Below are positions 20,839 through 28,716 of a stretch of 64,000 bases of DNA, in pieces (positions within the stretch are counted from its first letter, which is position 1; the number at the start of each line of letters is the position of its first letter). Under the pieces are notes generated by a model. It saw nothing but the letters and a program-made list of their open reading frames with translations, had not been told where the DNA came from and ran no database searches. Source of the DNA: Streptococcus mitis NCTC 12261 (GTDB taxonomy: Bacteria > Bacillota > Bacilli > Lactobacillales > Streptococcaceae); contig NZ_CP028414.1 in NCBI RefSeq assembly GCF_000148585.2, forward strand, positions 1,541,501 to 1,605,500, in the 5' to 3' direction. A program made the position numbers and the translations under genes.

Positions 20839-21789
20839 TTACTTGTGAATTTTTCTGGCCACGCGCAACTTGGCTGAATGCGAACGGTTATTGGCTTCTA
20901 ACTCCTCTGCACTTGGCAAGATTGGCTTACGGGATACCAATTCCATCTTGGGCTTGAGATCATCTGGGATGAAAGGTAAACCTTTGGGAACTTCAACCGT
21001 TGAAGCCTCCTTGAACAATTGCTTGGTCAAGCGGTCTTCTAGTGAATGGAAGGTAATCACTGAGATTCTACCATCTAGAGCCAACATATCCATAGCCTGC
21101 TGGATGGACTCATCTGCTGCTCCCAGTTCATCATTGACTTCAATTCGAATAGCCTGGAAAATCTGCTTGGCAGGATGCCCCTTCTTCTTGAGCTCCTTGG
21201 CAGGTTTGGCAGACTTGATAATTTCTGCTAACTCAGTCGTTGTCTCGATTGGCTTGACTTCACGTGCTTGTTCGATCTTACGCGCAATCTGTTTAGAGAA
21301 TTTATCCTCACCATACTTGAAGAAAATACGAACCAAGTCATGATAGTCATAGTGGTTCACCACTTCATAGGCTGTCAGACTAGCTTCCTGATTCATCCGC
21401 ATGTCCAGGGGCGCATCCTTTTTATAAGAAAAACCACGCTCACGCTGGTCCAATTGAGGACTAGACACTCCCAAGTCATAACAAATTCCATCAATTTCCT
21501 GAACACCAGCTTCGCGCAAACGTGCCTGTAAATGACGGAAGTTATCCTTTATAAAAGTCACCATCCCTTTTTCGATATAGGGTGCCAAACGTTTTTGCGC
21601 ATTGTCAATGGCATTCTGGTCCTGGTCAAAGGCATAGAGATGGCCTTTTTCACTTAATTTACTTAATAAATATTCGCTATGGCCCGCTCCACCCAAAGTC
21701 GCATCAACGTAGATACCGTCAGGCTTTACGTCGAGCATATCAATCGTTTCATGAAGTAAGACCGTTACATGATGAAATTCTTTTGTCAT
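20839..21789 (-). CDS. rsmH: 16S rRNA (cytosine(1402)-N(4))-methyltransferase RsmH
   Basis: 316 residues. SAM-binding motif [30 protein letters not shown] and [13 protein letters not shown] [14 protein letters not shown] are typical of MraW/RsmH. It methylates C1402 of 16S rRNA in the P site. First gene of the ftsL-pbpX-mraY operon. Confidence 0.95.
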   Translation of the reverse strand: MTKEFHHVTVLLHETIDMLDVKPDGIYVDATLGGAGHSEYLLSKLSEKGHLYAFDQDQNAIDNAQKRLAPYIEKGMVTFIKDNFRHLQARLREAGVQEIDGICYDLGVSSPQLDQRERGFSYKKDAPLDMRMNQEASLTAYEVVNHYDYHDLVRIFFKYGEDKFSKQIARKIEQAREVKPIETTTELAEIIKSAKPAKELKKKGHPAKQIFQAIRIEVNDELGAADESIQQAMDMLALDGRISVITFHSLEDRLTKQLFKEASTVEVPKGLPFIPDDLKPKMELVSRKPILPSAEELEANNRSHSAKLRVARKIHK

Positions 21790-21955
21790 ATCCTATCTAT
21801 TTTACCATAAATCCGACCAGCTTGCACTAGTCAGACAAATAGGGCAAAAACAAGTAAGATTTCTTTAAGAAATATGTCAAATATGCTTGACATCTATTTC
21901 TTAGAAGAATATAATATAGTCAAATATATACGACACAAATCAGAAAGGAGAACAA

Positions 21956-22150
21956 ATGAATCGTGTGAAAGAATTTCGCAAGGAACTGGGCATTTCCCAG
22001 CTCGAACTCGCCAAGGATATCGGCGTCTCGAGACAGACCATCAACATGATTGAAAACGACAAGTATAATCCAACTCTGGAACTCTGTCTCAATCTCGCCC
22101 GAAGCCTCCAAACTGACCTCAACAGTCTCTTTTGGGAGGATGATTTTTAA
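21956..22150 (+). CDS. Small Xre-family (YozG-like) transcriptional regulator
   Basis: 64 residues consisting only of a helix-turn-helix domain: RVKEFRKELGISQLELAKDI, then SRQTINMIENDKYNPTLEL. Such minimal regulators head operons of small membrane proteins in Firmicutes. A good ribosome-binding site (AAAGGAG) precedes the ATG, and the next gene starts 15 bp later, so it probably regulates its own operon (to 24123). Confidence 0.85.
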   Translation: MNRVKEFRKELGISQLELAKDIGVSRQTINMIENDKYNPTLELCLNLARSLQTDLNSLFWEDDF

Positions 22151-22165
22151 AAAAGGAGCCAACTC

Positions 22166-22708
22166 ATGAAAAAAGAAACCTTCACTGAAAAACTGATCAA
22201 ACGCACATACGGTATTTCTGGTCCCCTTGACGAATACAAACGGCATGAGGCCGATCGTATTGGGAACCAAGTCTTTATCATCCTCTTTTATCTGATGATT
22301 TTCGGAAATCTTATTCCACTCCTTCTGGCCTATAAATACCCTCAAGAAGTGGCTCTAATCTATCCTCCTCTGATTCTAGTGATTGCCCTCATCGCTGCTG
22401 GCTATGTCACCTACCAAATGAAAAAAACAGGGATTACAGCTATTGATCCAGATATGCTGAATGAGAAAGAAAGCAAGCAACTATACTACCCAGGTCTTAA
22501 AGCAGGTTTGTTCTTTGGTCTATGGATGTTTTTTATAACTCCTCTTCTCAGTATACTCATAGGTGAAAGTCCGGACTATTTTAATTCTCTTCTCACTATA
22601 AGAAATGGTGTATCAAGCATTCTCGGTTCTATCTTCTTCGGAGCAAGCATACAGTTCCTCATTTCCCGTCGCATTGCAAAAACTAAAAAAGAGCAAGATG
22701 AGGATTAG
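22166..22708 (+). CDS. DUF3278 family membrane protein
   Basis: 180 residues. A soluble N-terminus (KLIKRTYGISGPLDEYKRHE) is followed by four predicted membrane spans (about residues 32-54, 61-83, 109-131, 146-166) and a charged tail. It shares the opening pattern with the product at 23072-23650, indicating duplication within the operon. Function is unknown. Co-transcription with a small Xre regulator is all the context gives. Confidence 0.75.
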   Translation: MKKETFTEKLIKRTYGISGPLDEYKRHEADRIGNQVFIILFYLMIFGNLIPLLLAYKYPQEVALIYPPLILVIALIAAGYVTYQMKKTGITAIDPDMLNEKESKQLYYPGLKAGLFFGLWMFFITPLLSILIGESPDYFNSLLTIRNGVSSILGSIFFGASIQFLISRRIAKTKKEQDED

Positions 22709-22718
22709 GAGGTGCCCT

Positions 22719-23045
22719 ATGAAATCACTAGTAACTTTACTTACCTATCATCTTTTGTTCAGTTCTCTGCTCATCTTCATCATCGTTTCAGGGAACTTGC
22801 CAATCAGAGAGATATTCCTCGTGCTAGTCTTTTTTCCAGGACTTAATAAAGGACTAACTTATCTAAAGATTAACTCCCCAAAAACACGCATACTCAACTT
22901 AGCACTATACTTTATAATTCTATCTTTTCCACAACTGATGCTCGTCTCAGGCAATTGGAATTATTATTTACTGCTCACTATCGCTATCCTTTCTTCTATT
23001 ACTTATCTTTATTATCTCTATCAATTCGTAAAAGAAACAAAATAG
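22719..23045 (+). CDS. Small hydrophobic membrane protein
   Basis: 108 residues from the ATG at 22719, which follows AGGAGGTG; an in-frame upstream extension overlaps the preceding gene and has no ribosome-binding site. Three or four membrane spans fill nearly the whole chain. I do not recognise a family. It is sandwiched between two DUF3278 genes in the same operon. Confidence 0.65.
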   Translation: MKSLVTLLTYHLLFSSLLIFIIVSGNLPIREIFLVLVFFPGLNKGLTYLKINSPKTRILNLALYFIILSFPQLMLVSGNWNYYLLLTIAILSSITYLYYLYQFVKETK

Positions 23046-23071
23046 CATCGTTCATTTAGGAGAAATCACCC

Positions 23072-23650
23072 ATGAAAAAAGAAGACTTAACAACTCGCCT
23101 ACTTCGAAATTTCTTTCATATCCAAGGGCCTTTTGATGAATGCCGTCAAGAGGTTATCTACAAGGCTTGCGCCCGTTCCATGATCCAAATCTTTTACTCT
23201 TCCTTCATTCTCTTCCTATTCTATATTTTGTTCGGAAGCTTTATAGAAATTGTTCGAAATGTTATGCCCTACATCTATTTTGGACTCATTTTGTTCATGA
23301 GTATAAAAGCTCAAAAAGCCGTCCAAGAGCTTCATCTTGAAAAGGATGACAAATCAGAAATCATCCTCAAAACCTACAGCAAAGCCCAAATCAAATTCCG
23401 AAGCTGGATTGTGTTTATCAGTATTCAGATTGGCTTCTTTACCTTACTCATCTTTCATAAAGTCTTCGTTCAGCAGATGTCCCTTTCAGATTTTGTGAAA
23501 TTGCTCATGCAATTCGATAAAAGTGTTCCTTTCCTGATGTATGGCCTGATTATCGGAAGCATTTTTGGAACCCTGACCTACGGATTTCTATCACTACAGG
23601 AGGAGAAAACTCCTAAAAATACCAAACAGAAGGAGAAAAGCAAGCAATGA
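23072..23650 (+). CDS. DUF3278 family membrane protein (second copy)
   Basis: 192 residues, starting MKKEDLTTRLLRNFFHIQGP, the same layout as the product at 22166-22708. Four predicted spans (about 36-56, 66-82, 108-130, 152-174) and a lysine-rich tail. It overlaps the glutathione peroxidase gene by 4 bp, so translation of the two is probably coupled. Function unknown. Confidence 0.72.
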   Translation: MKKEDLTTRLLRNFFHIQGPFDECRQEVIYKACARSMIQIFYSSFILFLFYILFGSFIEIVRNVMPYIYFGLILFMSIKAQKAVQELHLEKDDKSEIILKTYSKAQIKFRSWIVFISIQIGFFTLLIFHKVFVQQMSLSDFVKLLMQFDKSVPFLMYGLIIGSIFGTLTYGFLSLQEEKTPKNTKQKEKSKQ

Positions 23651-24123
23651 CTTCACTATACGATTTTTCAGTCTTGAACCAAGACAAGCAAGAAACTCTA
23701 CTAGATGCCTATCGTGGTAAGGTTATTTTGGTTGTCAACACTGCTACTGGATGTGGTTTAACGCTCCAGTACCAAGGACTTCAAGAACTCTATGATCGCT
23801 ATCAAGACCAAGGTTTTGAGATTTTAGACTTCCCTTGCAATCAGTTTATGGGACAAGCACCAGGTAGCGCAGAGGAAATCAACGCCTTCTGTAGCCTACA
23901 TTACCAGACCAGCTTCCCACGTTTTGCCAAGATCAAGGTCAACGGCAAGGAAACAGATCCCCTCTATGTCTGGTTGAAAGACCAGAAATCTGGTCCACTA
24001 GGAAAACGAATCGAATGGAATTTCGCTAAATTTCTCATCAGTCGTGATGGGCAGGTTTTTGAACGCTTCTCTTCAAAAACAGACCCAAAACAAATTGAAG
24101 AGGCCATACAAAAATTACTATAA
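23647..24123 (+). CDS. Glutathione peroxidase family protein (Cys type)
   Basis: 158-residue thioredoxin-fold peroxidase. The catalytic Cys is in NTATGCGLTLQY (selenocysteine in animals), and the supporting Gln and Trp/Asn lie in FPCNQFMGQ and EWNFAKFL. Bacterial Cys-GPx enzymes usually reduce hydroperoxides with thioredoxin. Last gene of the Xre-DUF3278 operon. Confidence 0.9.
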   Translation: MTSLYDFSVLNQDKQETLLDAYRGKVILVVNTATGCGLTLQYQGLQELYDRYQDQGFEILDFPCNQFMGQAPGSAEEINAFCSLHYQTSFPRFAKIKVNGKETDPLYVWLKDQKSGPLGKRIEWNFAKFLISRDGQVFERFSSKTDPKQIEEAIQKLL

Positions 24124-24128
24124 TTCAC

Positions 24129-24180
24129 AATCTCACTATGATTAGGTTTCCTTTAGCCTAATGAATAGTGAGATTTTTTG
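24129..24180 (+). terminator. Intrinsic terminator after the glutathione peroxidase gene
   Basis: Long hairpin: AATCTCACTAT pairs with ATAGTGAGATT and an inner ATTAGG pairs with CCTAAT, then TTTTT. Confidence 0.85.
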
Positions 24181-24192
24181 ATGGGCTTTGAC

Positions 24193-24407
24193 TTAAATAG
24201 AAAAACTTCCCTTAAGTTGGCCAACATAAAGCTGAGAAAGTAAATGTAGTTTCTCAACTGGGTCCAAATCTATCGAAAAATCAACACGATTTTTTCTTCA
24301 CTAAGCGAACTGGTGTGTTCTGAAAGGTAAAATCCCATCCATTTCTGCATACCTGGATTTTGATAATCTCGCGCAGATTGAAAAGGTGAATAAGAACAAT
24401 AAATCAT
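24193..24407 (-). pseudogene. Small conserved ORF translationally coupled to umuC, frameshifted
   Basis: An ATG at 24407 overlaps the umuC stop in an ATGA. The frame reads MIYCSYSPFQSARDYQNPGM and continues to SLSEEK. The matching continuation (VDFSIDLDPVEKLHLLSQLY) is in another frame and stops at 24193. Adding one base to the run of six A in GAAGAAAAAATCG joins the halves into a 71-residue protein. This is a homopolymer frameshift, either real or a sequencing error. I recall similar small proteins after umuC-like genes in streptococci. No function known. Confidence 0.55.
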
Positions 24408-25819
24408 TGTAATCCATCTAATCCTCCAGCAGAATGTCCCCCAATCAGCTTACTTCTGGCAAGGCTCCTAGAGCCTTCTTCCAGTGCATTGGCTCTTAAA
24501 AGAGAAGTGAAACCAAATTGTTCCCGAATGGAGTCAATGGCCGTCTGGAGCCTTTCTTCTATTTCTAACTTATCAACATCATCAAAAAGGGAAATCAAAC
24601 CAAAGGACTCGTCTACAAAGCCTGAATAGTTAACTCCGACACTTCTGACCGCTCCAGAAGTGTATTTGTTATGAAATAGCTTCAAAACATAACCCGTTAA
24701 GACAGCTGTATTATTGGTCGGTTCGACCTTCATTTGTGTGTGAATAGACGACCTGACCTCCTGTTTCGAGAAACCGACATAGATAGAGACAAGGGTTGTT
24801 TTCTTACCAGACCTTCTCAATCTAATAGCTACCTGCTCCGCCATTTCTCGGATAATAATTTCAATATCCCGTAGCTTCACGTAGTCTCTCGGCAAGATTT
24901 GAGAATTCCCCAAGCCCTTGGATTTGGCTTTATAGGGCTTATGAACATTGCTCTCATCAATCCCGTTAGCATGAAACCACAAACGCAGACCAGCCTGACC
25001 CAGAGCTTTCTTTAGCTGGTCTGGATTGCTGGTTGCCAATTCCTTGATGGAAAAAATCCCCAGAGCATGCAAGCGTTTCTCCATCCGCCTGCCAATTCCC
25101 CAAAAGTCGGTCATCTTGGGAATGGACCAGACCTTCTCTTCCACATCCTGGTAAGACCAGTTGGCCCTCATGGTCGGAGTGTGCTTGGCTTCATTATCCA
25201 GAGCCAACTTGGCCAGTAAGGGATTGGCATTTGACATACCTACTGTAGAGTAGATCCCTGTCTGCCTCCAAATATCCCTCTGAATACGAGCAGAAAGCAT
25301 ATCCAGCTTGTCTTTGCGAGAGAGACTCTTATCTGGGATAAAATAGTTGAGCGAACTAGTCAGGTCAATAAAGCCCTCATCGATAGAGTAAGGATAAATA
25401 TCATCTGGACTGCCATAGTTTTGAAAGATTCGCTGGATTTCCATATTGACTGCAATGTACTCGTCCATTCGAGGAGGGACAATCAAGGTCACTTGAGCCC
25501 AATCTTCGATGTAGCGAACATAGTCCGAGTCAGTCGGTAGCCCTTGCTTTCGAGCATTGTAATAGGAAAATTTTCGCGTTTTGATATCAAAAGGCAAATC
25601 ATAGGCCCGACCAACATTTGACTGGCCAAAAATCTTCTTAAACATGGGAGAGGAGGCTAGGATAAGACCAGTTGAATTATCCGCGCGACTCATGACACAA
25701 AGCGAGGTTTTCAGCGGATGCAATCCTCTTTTCACACACTCAACACTGGCATAAAAGGATTTCATATCGACAAAGGCAATGTCACTTTTGGGCTCTCTGG
25801 AATAATCAAAGTAGCCCAT
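24404..25819 (-). CDS. Y-family DNA polymerase, UmuC-like
   Basis: 471 residues with the IMS polymerase domain. The metal site DMKSFYASVECV is near the start and SIDEGFIDLT near residue 145, followed by the helix-hairpin-helix thumb (FWGIGRRMEKRLHALGI) and the little-finger domain. It should carry out translesion synthesis. It begins 3 bp after the S24 repressor gene, an arrangement typical of SOS-induced operons in streptococci, where lexA is often missing and HdiR-like repressors take its place. No umuD is separate. Confidence 0.9.
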   Translation of the reverse strand: MGYFDYSREPKSDIAFVDMKSFYASVECVKRGLHPLKTSLCVMSRADNSTGLILASSPMFKKIFGQSNVGRAYDLPFDIKTRKFSYYNARKQGLPTDSDYVRYIEDWAQVTLIVPPRMDEYIAVNMEIQRIFQNYGSPDDIYPYSIDEGFIDLTSSLNYFIPDKSLSRKDKLDMLSARIQRDIWRQTGIYSTVGMSNANPLLAKLALDNEAKHTPTMRANWSYQDVEEKVWSIPKMTDFWGIGRRMEKRLHALGIFSIKELATSNPDQLKKALGQAGLRLWFHANGIDESNVHKPYKAKSKGLGNSQILPRDYVKLRDIEIIIREMAEQVAIRLRRSGKKTTLVSIYVGFSKQEVRSSIHTQMKVEPTNNTAVLTGYVLKLFHNKYTSGAVRSVGVNYSGFVDESFGLISLFDDVDKLEIEERLQTAIDSIREQFGFTSLLRANALEEGSRSLARSKLIGGHSAGGLDGLQ

Positions 25820-25822
25820 TGG

Positions 25823-26509
25823 CTAGCCCTCCATCGGCACAAAGTTCCCAACGATAATCCCCACAATCCGAGGATCTTCCTCATAGGAGATGAAAATATC
25901 CTTGTATTTAGGATTGATAGAGACCAGACGCAATCCATTCTCCTCTCGATAGACCCGTTTGATATAGGTCTGGTTGTTGCAAACCACTGCATAAACCGCC
26001 CCGTCATAGTCAAATCCTGTCTCTCGAATCAGAGCTACTGAACCATTTTGGTATTTAGGTTCCATGGAGTCCCCAGACACCCATGACGCAAAATCATGAG
26101 CCAACTCCTCATTAAAGTAAACCGTATCAAAATTCTGATCATCGTAGACCGAAGCCCCAATCCCTGCTGACATGCGTTCATAAACACGGTACTCGTAGAG
26201 GCGCTCTGGCATAGCTGTCACTTTGTGGGCTTGCTCCTCTTGAGATAGGTTGCGAGCATAGAGAACAACCTTCTCCTGCCCTTGCTTGGAGAGGCTATGG
26301 TAGAGACGGACAATCTCGATCTGAGTAAAATATCCTTTTGGCACTTTTAAAATATTCTCTAGCTGAAACACCTTCTCCTTAGACGGTTCTTTGATTCCAC
26401 GTTCCCAAGCTGAGTAAGCTTGGAAACTAATCCCAAGTTGCTCTGCAATTTCCTTCTGTGTCAGTTTTAACTCTTTCCTCCGAGCCTTTAATTTTTCTGG
26501 CTGATACAT
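25823..26509 (-). CDS. Xre / S24 peptidase SOS-type repressor (HdiR-like)
   Basis: 228 residues. The N-terminal HTH (LKARRKELKLTQKEIAEQLG, then AYSAWERG) is joined to a C-terminal LexA-like S24 domain with catalytic Ser in SGDSMEPKYQNG and Lys in TYIKRVYRE. HdiR-type repressors cleave themselves on RecA activation. An inverted repeat over the promoter (26571-26594) is the likely operator. It controls the umuC-like gene downstream. Confidence 0.88.
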   Translation of the reverse strand: MYQPEKLKARRKELKLTQKEIAEQLGISFQAYSAWERGIKEPSKEKVFQLENILKVPKGYFTQIEIVRLYHSLSKQGQEKVVLYARNLSQEEQAHKVTAMPERLYEYRVYERMSAGIGASVYDDQNFDTVYFNEELAHDFASWVSGDSMEPKYQNGSVALIRETGFDYDGAVYAVVCNNQTYIKRVYREENGLRLVSINPKYKDIFISYEEDPRIVGIIVGNFVPMEG

Positions 26510-26570
26510 ACTTCACCTCCTAGTATAGAACCTTATCTTAAATGATTTTCCTTAGAAAAGCTAATCTTTA

Positions 26571-26617
26571 GTTGAGTCACTTTTAAAACTCAACCAATTT
26601 GGTTTAGTTTTATTATA
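26571..26617 (-). promoter_or_regulatory. Operator dyad and -10 of the S24 repressor-umuC operon
   Basis: GTTGAGT and ACTCAAC (26571-26594) are separated by ten bases, just downstream of a minus-strand TATAAT (26612-26617). The second S24 module has a similar dyad at 46402-46421, which supports a repressor-binding role. Confidence 0.6.
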
Positions 26618-26668
26618 TAAAAAAAGTAGACAAATGTCCACTAGGAAAAGCAGAAACATCGTGAGTTT

Positions 26669-26776
26669 TATACTCAATGAAAATCAAAGAGCAAACTAGG
26701 AAACTAGCCGCAGGCTGTACTTGAGTACGGCAAGGCGACGTTGACGCGGTTTGAATTTGATTTTCGAAGAGTATTA
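26669..26776. repeat. BOX element, boxA-boxC form without boxB
   Basis: 108 bp beginning ATACTCAATGAAAATCAAAG and ending TTTTCGAAGAGTATTA, the recognised ends of pneumococcal BOX repeats. Between lie GCAAACTAGGAAACTAGCCG and ACGGCAAGGCGACGTTGACG. The boxB unit is absent. BOX elements are confined mainly to pneumococcus and its close relatives, which supports the organism call. Confidence 0.85.
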
Positions 26777-26877
26777 ATCAAACTAAAAGGACCTAGCCCT
26801 ATACAATACAGAACTAAATCCTTTGAATAAATAATTGATCTAACTTTTAAAATTCCTACAGAAATTCCAGTTTTTCT

Positions 26878-28350
26878 CTATTTGATACCAGACATTAGTT
26901 TTTCAATACGTGGAACGTAGAAGAGTAAGATAATACCGAATACAATCGTAATTCCTCCAACAATTCCATAGTAAGCCACTTCAGTTTCGCTTGTATAAAA
27001 TTTTACAATTTGAGCATTGATAGCTTGGGCAGCTGCATTACTCAAGAACCAGATAGACATCATTTGTGCTTGGAAGGATTTTGGTGCTAACTTAGTAGTG
27101 ACTGATAGACCAATCGGCGAAATCAGCATTTCCCCTACAATCACAATAGCCCAACTCATAATCAACCAGAGAGGACTGACCTTAACATCTGTCCCAAAGA
27201 GCATCCCTGGTAACATCATCCACAAGAAGGATAAACCTGCAGCAAATAAACCGTAAGCAAATTTCTTAGCAGAGGATGGTTGCTTTTTACCCATTTTCCC
27301 CCACAACCACGCAAAAATCGGCACATAAATCATAATGAAAAGGGGATTGATACTTTGGAAAAAGCTAGATGGAAAATGAATCTGATTCCCAAATACATTA
27401 AAGTAAAGTTGAGTTTGATCATCCGCAAATAGAGCGAGAACAACAGAACCCTGTTCCTCAATAGACCAGAAGAGTACTCCAGCGATAAATAGAGGAATGT
27501 AGGCAAATACTCGGGATCTCTCAGTGGCAGTTATTTTCTGACTAGATAAAATCTTAAAGAAATAGTAGATTGGAATAATTACAGCAATCACTGTAAAGAT
27601 ATTAACAATCATATCCACATTAAACTGGTGAGTAAAGACTAAACCTATAACCACGAGAATAACTACGACAAGTGTAATCAGCAAGCGTTTAATCAAGGTC
27701 TGCTGGTCCTTCTGTGAAAGTGGATCAGTGGGGTAAAGACTTGATTCAGGCAGATATTTCTTCCCATCCAAAACATACTTCACCAAACCAAAGAACATCC
27801 CAATGGCAGCTAATGAGAAACCTAGATGGAAATTGACTTCCTGACCTAGATAACCTACTAAATAAGGGGCAACGAAGGCACCTAAGTTAATACCAAAGAC
27901 AAAGATACTAAAACCTGCATCCCGTCTATCATCCTCTTTCTCATAAATTCCCCCAACCATATCTGAGATATTGGGTTTTAAAAATCCAGTACCAAAGATA
28001 ATCAAGGCAATAGAAAGATAGAGAGCCACTTGTCCAAAAGGTGTTGCTAAAGCAATATGCCCTAGCATAATCAAAATCCCACCGTAAAAGACAGTCTTAC
28101 GACTTCCTAAAATACGGTCACTGACAAAACCACCGATAACCGAGGACAAAAATACCAGCGAGCCATAAATCGCCATAACCGATGCAGCTGTGGTCTTATC
28201 CATTCCCAATCCACCATCTTGCACACTATAGTACATATAGTAAAGTAGGATAGCTCGCATCCCATAGTAAGAAAAGCGTTCCCACATTTCTGTAAAGAAG
28301 AGGGTGGACAAGCCCATAGGATGTCCAAAAAATGTTTTCTGTTTTTCCAT
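26878..28350 (-). CDS. dtpT: Proton-dependent di/tripeptide transporter (POT/PTR2 family)
   Basis: 490 residues with about fourteen spans. It starts GHPMGLSTLFFTEMWERFSYYGMRAILLYY, carrying the POT signature ExxERFxYY; further motifs are GGFVSDRILGSRKTVFYGG and GTGFLKPNISDMVG. It imports di- and tripeptides by proton symport. Monocistronic as far as visible. Confidence 0.92.
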   Translation of the reverse strand: MEKQKTFFGHPMGLSTLFFTEMWERFSYYGMRAILLYYMYYSVQDGGLGMDKTTAASVMAIYGSLVFLSSVIGGFVSDRILGSRKTVFYGGILIMLGHIALATPFGQVALYLSIALIIFGTGFLKPNISDMVGGIYEKEDDRRDAGFSIFVFGINLGAFVAPYLVGYLGQEVNFHLGFSLAAIGMFFGLVKYVLDGKKYLPESSLYPTDPLSQKDQQTLIKRLLITLVVVILVVIGLVFTHQFNVDMIVNIFTVIAVIIPIYYFFKILSSQKITATERSRVFAYIPLFIAGVLFWSIEEQGSVVLALFADDQTQLYFNVFGNQIHFPSSFFQSINPLFIMIYVPIFAWLWGKMGKKQPSSAKKFAYGLFAAGLSFLWMMLPGMLFGTDVKVSPLWLIMSWAIVIVGEMLISPIGLSVTTKLAPKSFQAQMMSIWFLSNAAAQAINAQIVKFYTSETEVAYYGIVGGITIVFGIILLFYVPRIEKLMSGIK

Positions 28351-28486
28351 ATATATTCTCCTTTAACGATATAATAATTCATTTTACAGAATTTTCAAAT
28401 AAATGTCAAACAAATCCTGTTTGTTTTAGAAAATTTTCTGAAAAAATCTAACGTCTCATACTTAATTCCACCATAAATTTCAGACT

Positions 28487-28517
28487 AACTTCCACTTCGG
28501 TCAGACAAGTGGAAGTT
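28487..28517. repeat. Solitary inverted repeat of the GGAAGTTA type
   Basis: AACTTCCACTT and AAGTGGAAGTT flank nine bases. The arms resemble the terminal and subterminal repeats of the IS30-type element at 42742-44283, so this may be an insertion remnant. It lies in the 366-bp gap between dtpT and the GH31 gene, which otherwise holds only the terminator at 28614. Confidence 0.4.
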
Positions 28518-28613
28518 ACGTTGAAAAATCTCCTTTAAAAATTTGCTCTTGTTTAGTTTAAAAATATTTCAAACCTTGAAACATACTTATCCTTTCCTCT
28601 TCAGTAAACAAAA

Positions 28614-28666
28614 ATCCCTATGCCAAACTTGTAGTTACTACAATACAAGCCAATAAGCATAGAGAT
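28614..28666 (-). terminator. Terminator after the GH31 operon
   Basis: Long stem: ATCTCTATGC pairs with GCATAGGGAT around an inner CTTGTA.../...TACAAG stem, followed by TTTTTG on the minus strand, about 50 bp after the GH31 stop. Confidence 0.7.
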
Positions 28667-28716
28667 GTAAAACTGTTACACATTAAATAATAGAAATTGT
28701 GTACGAAATTTCTCAA

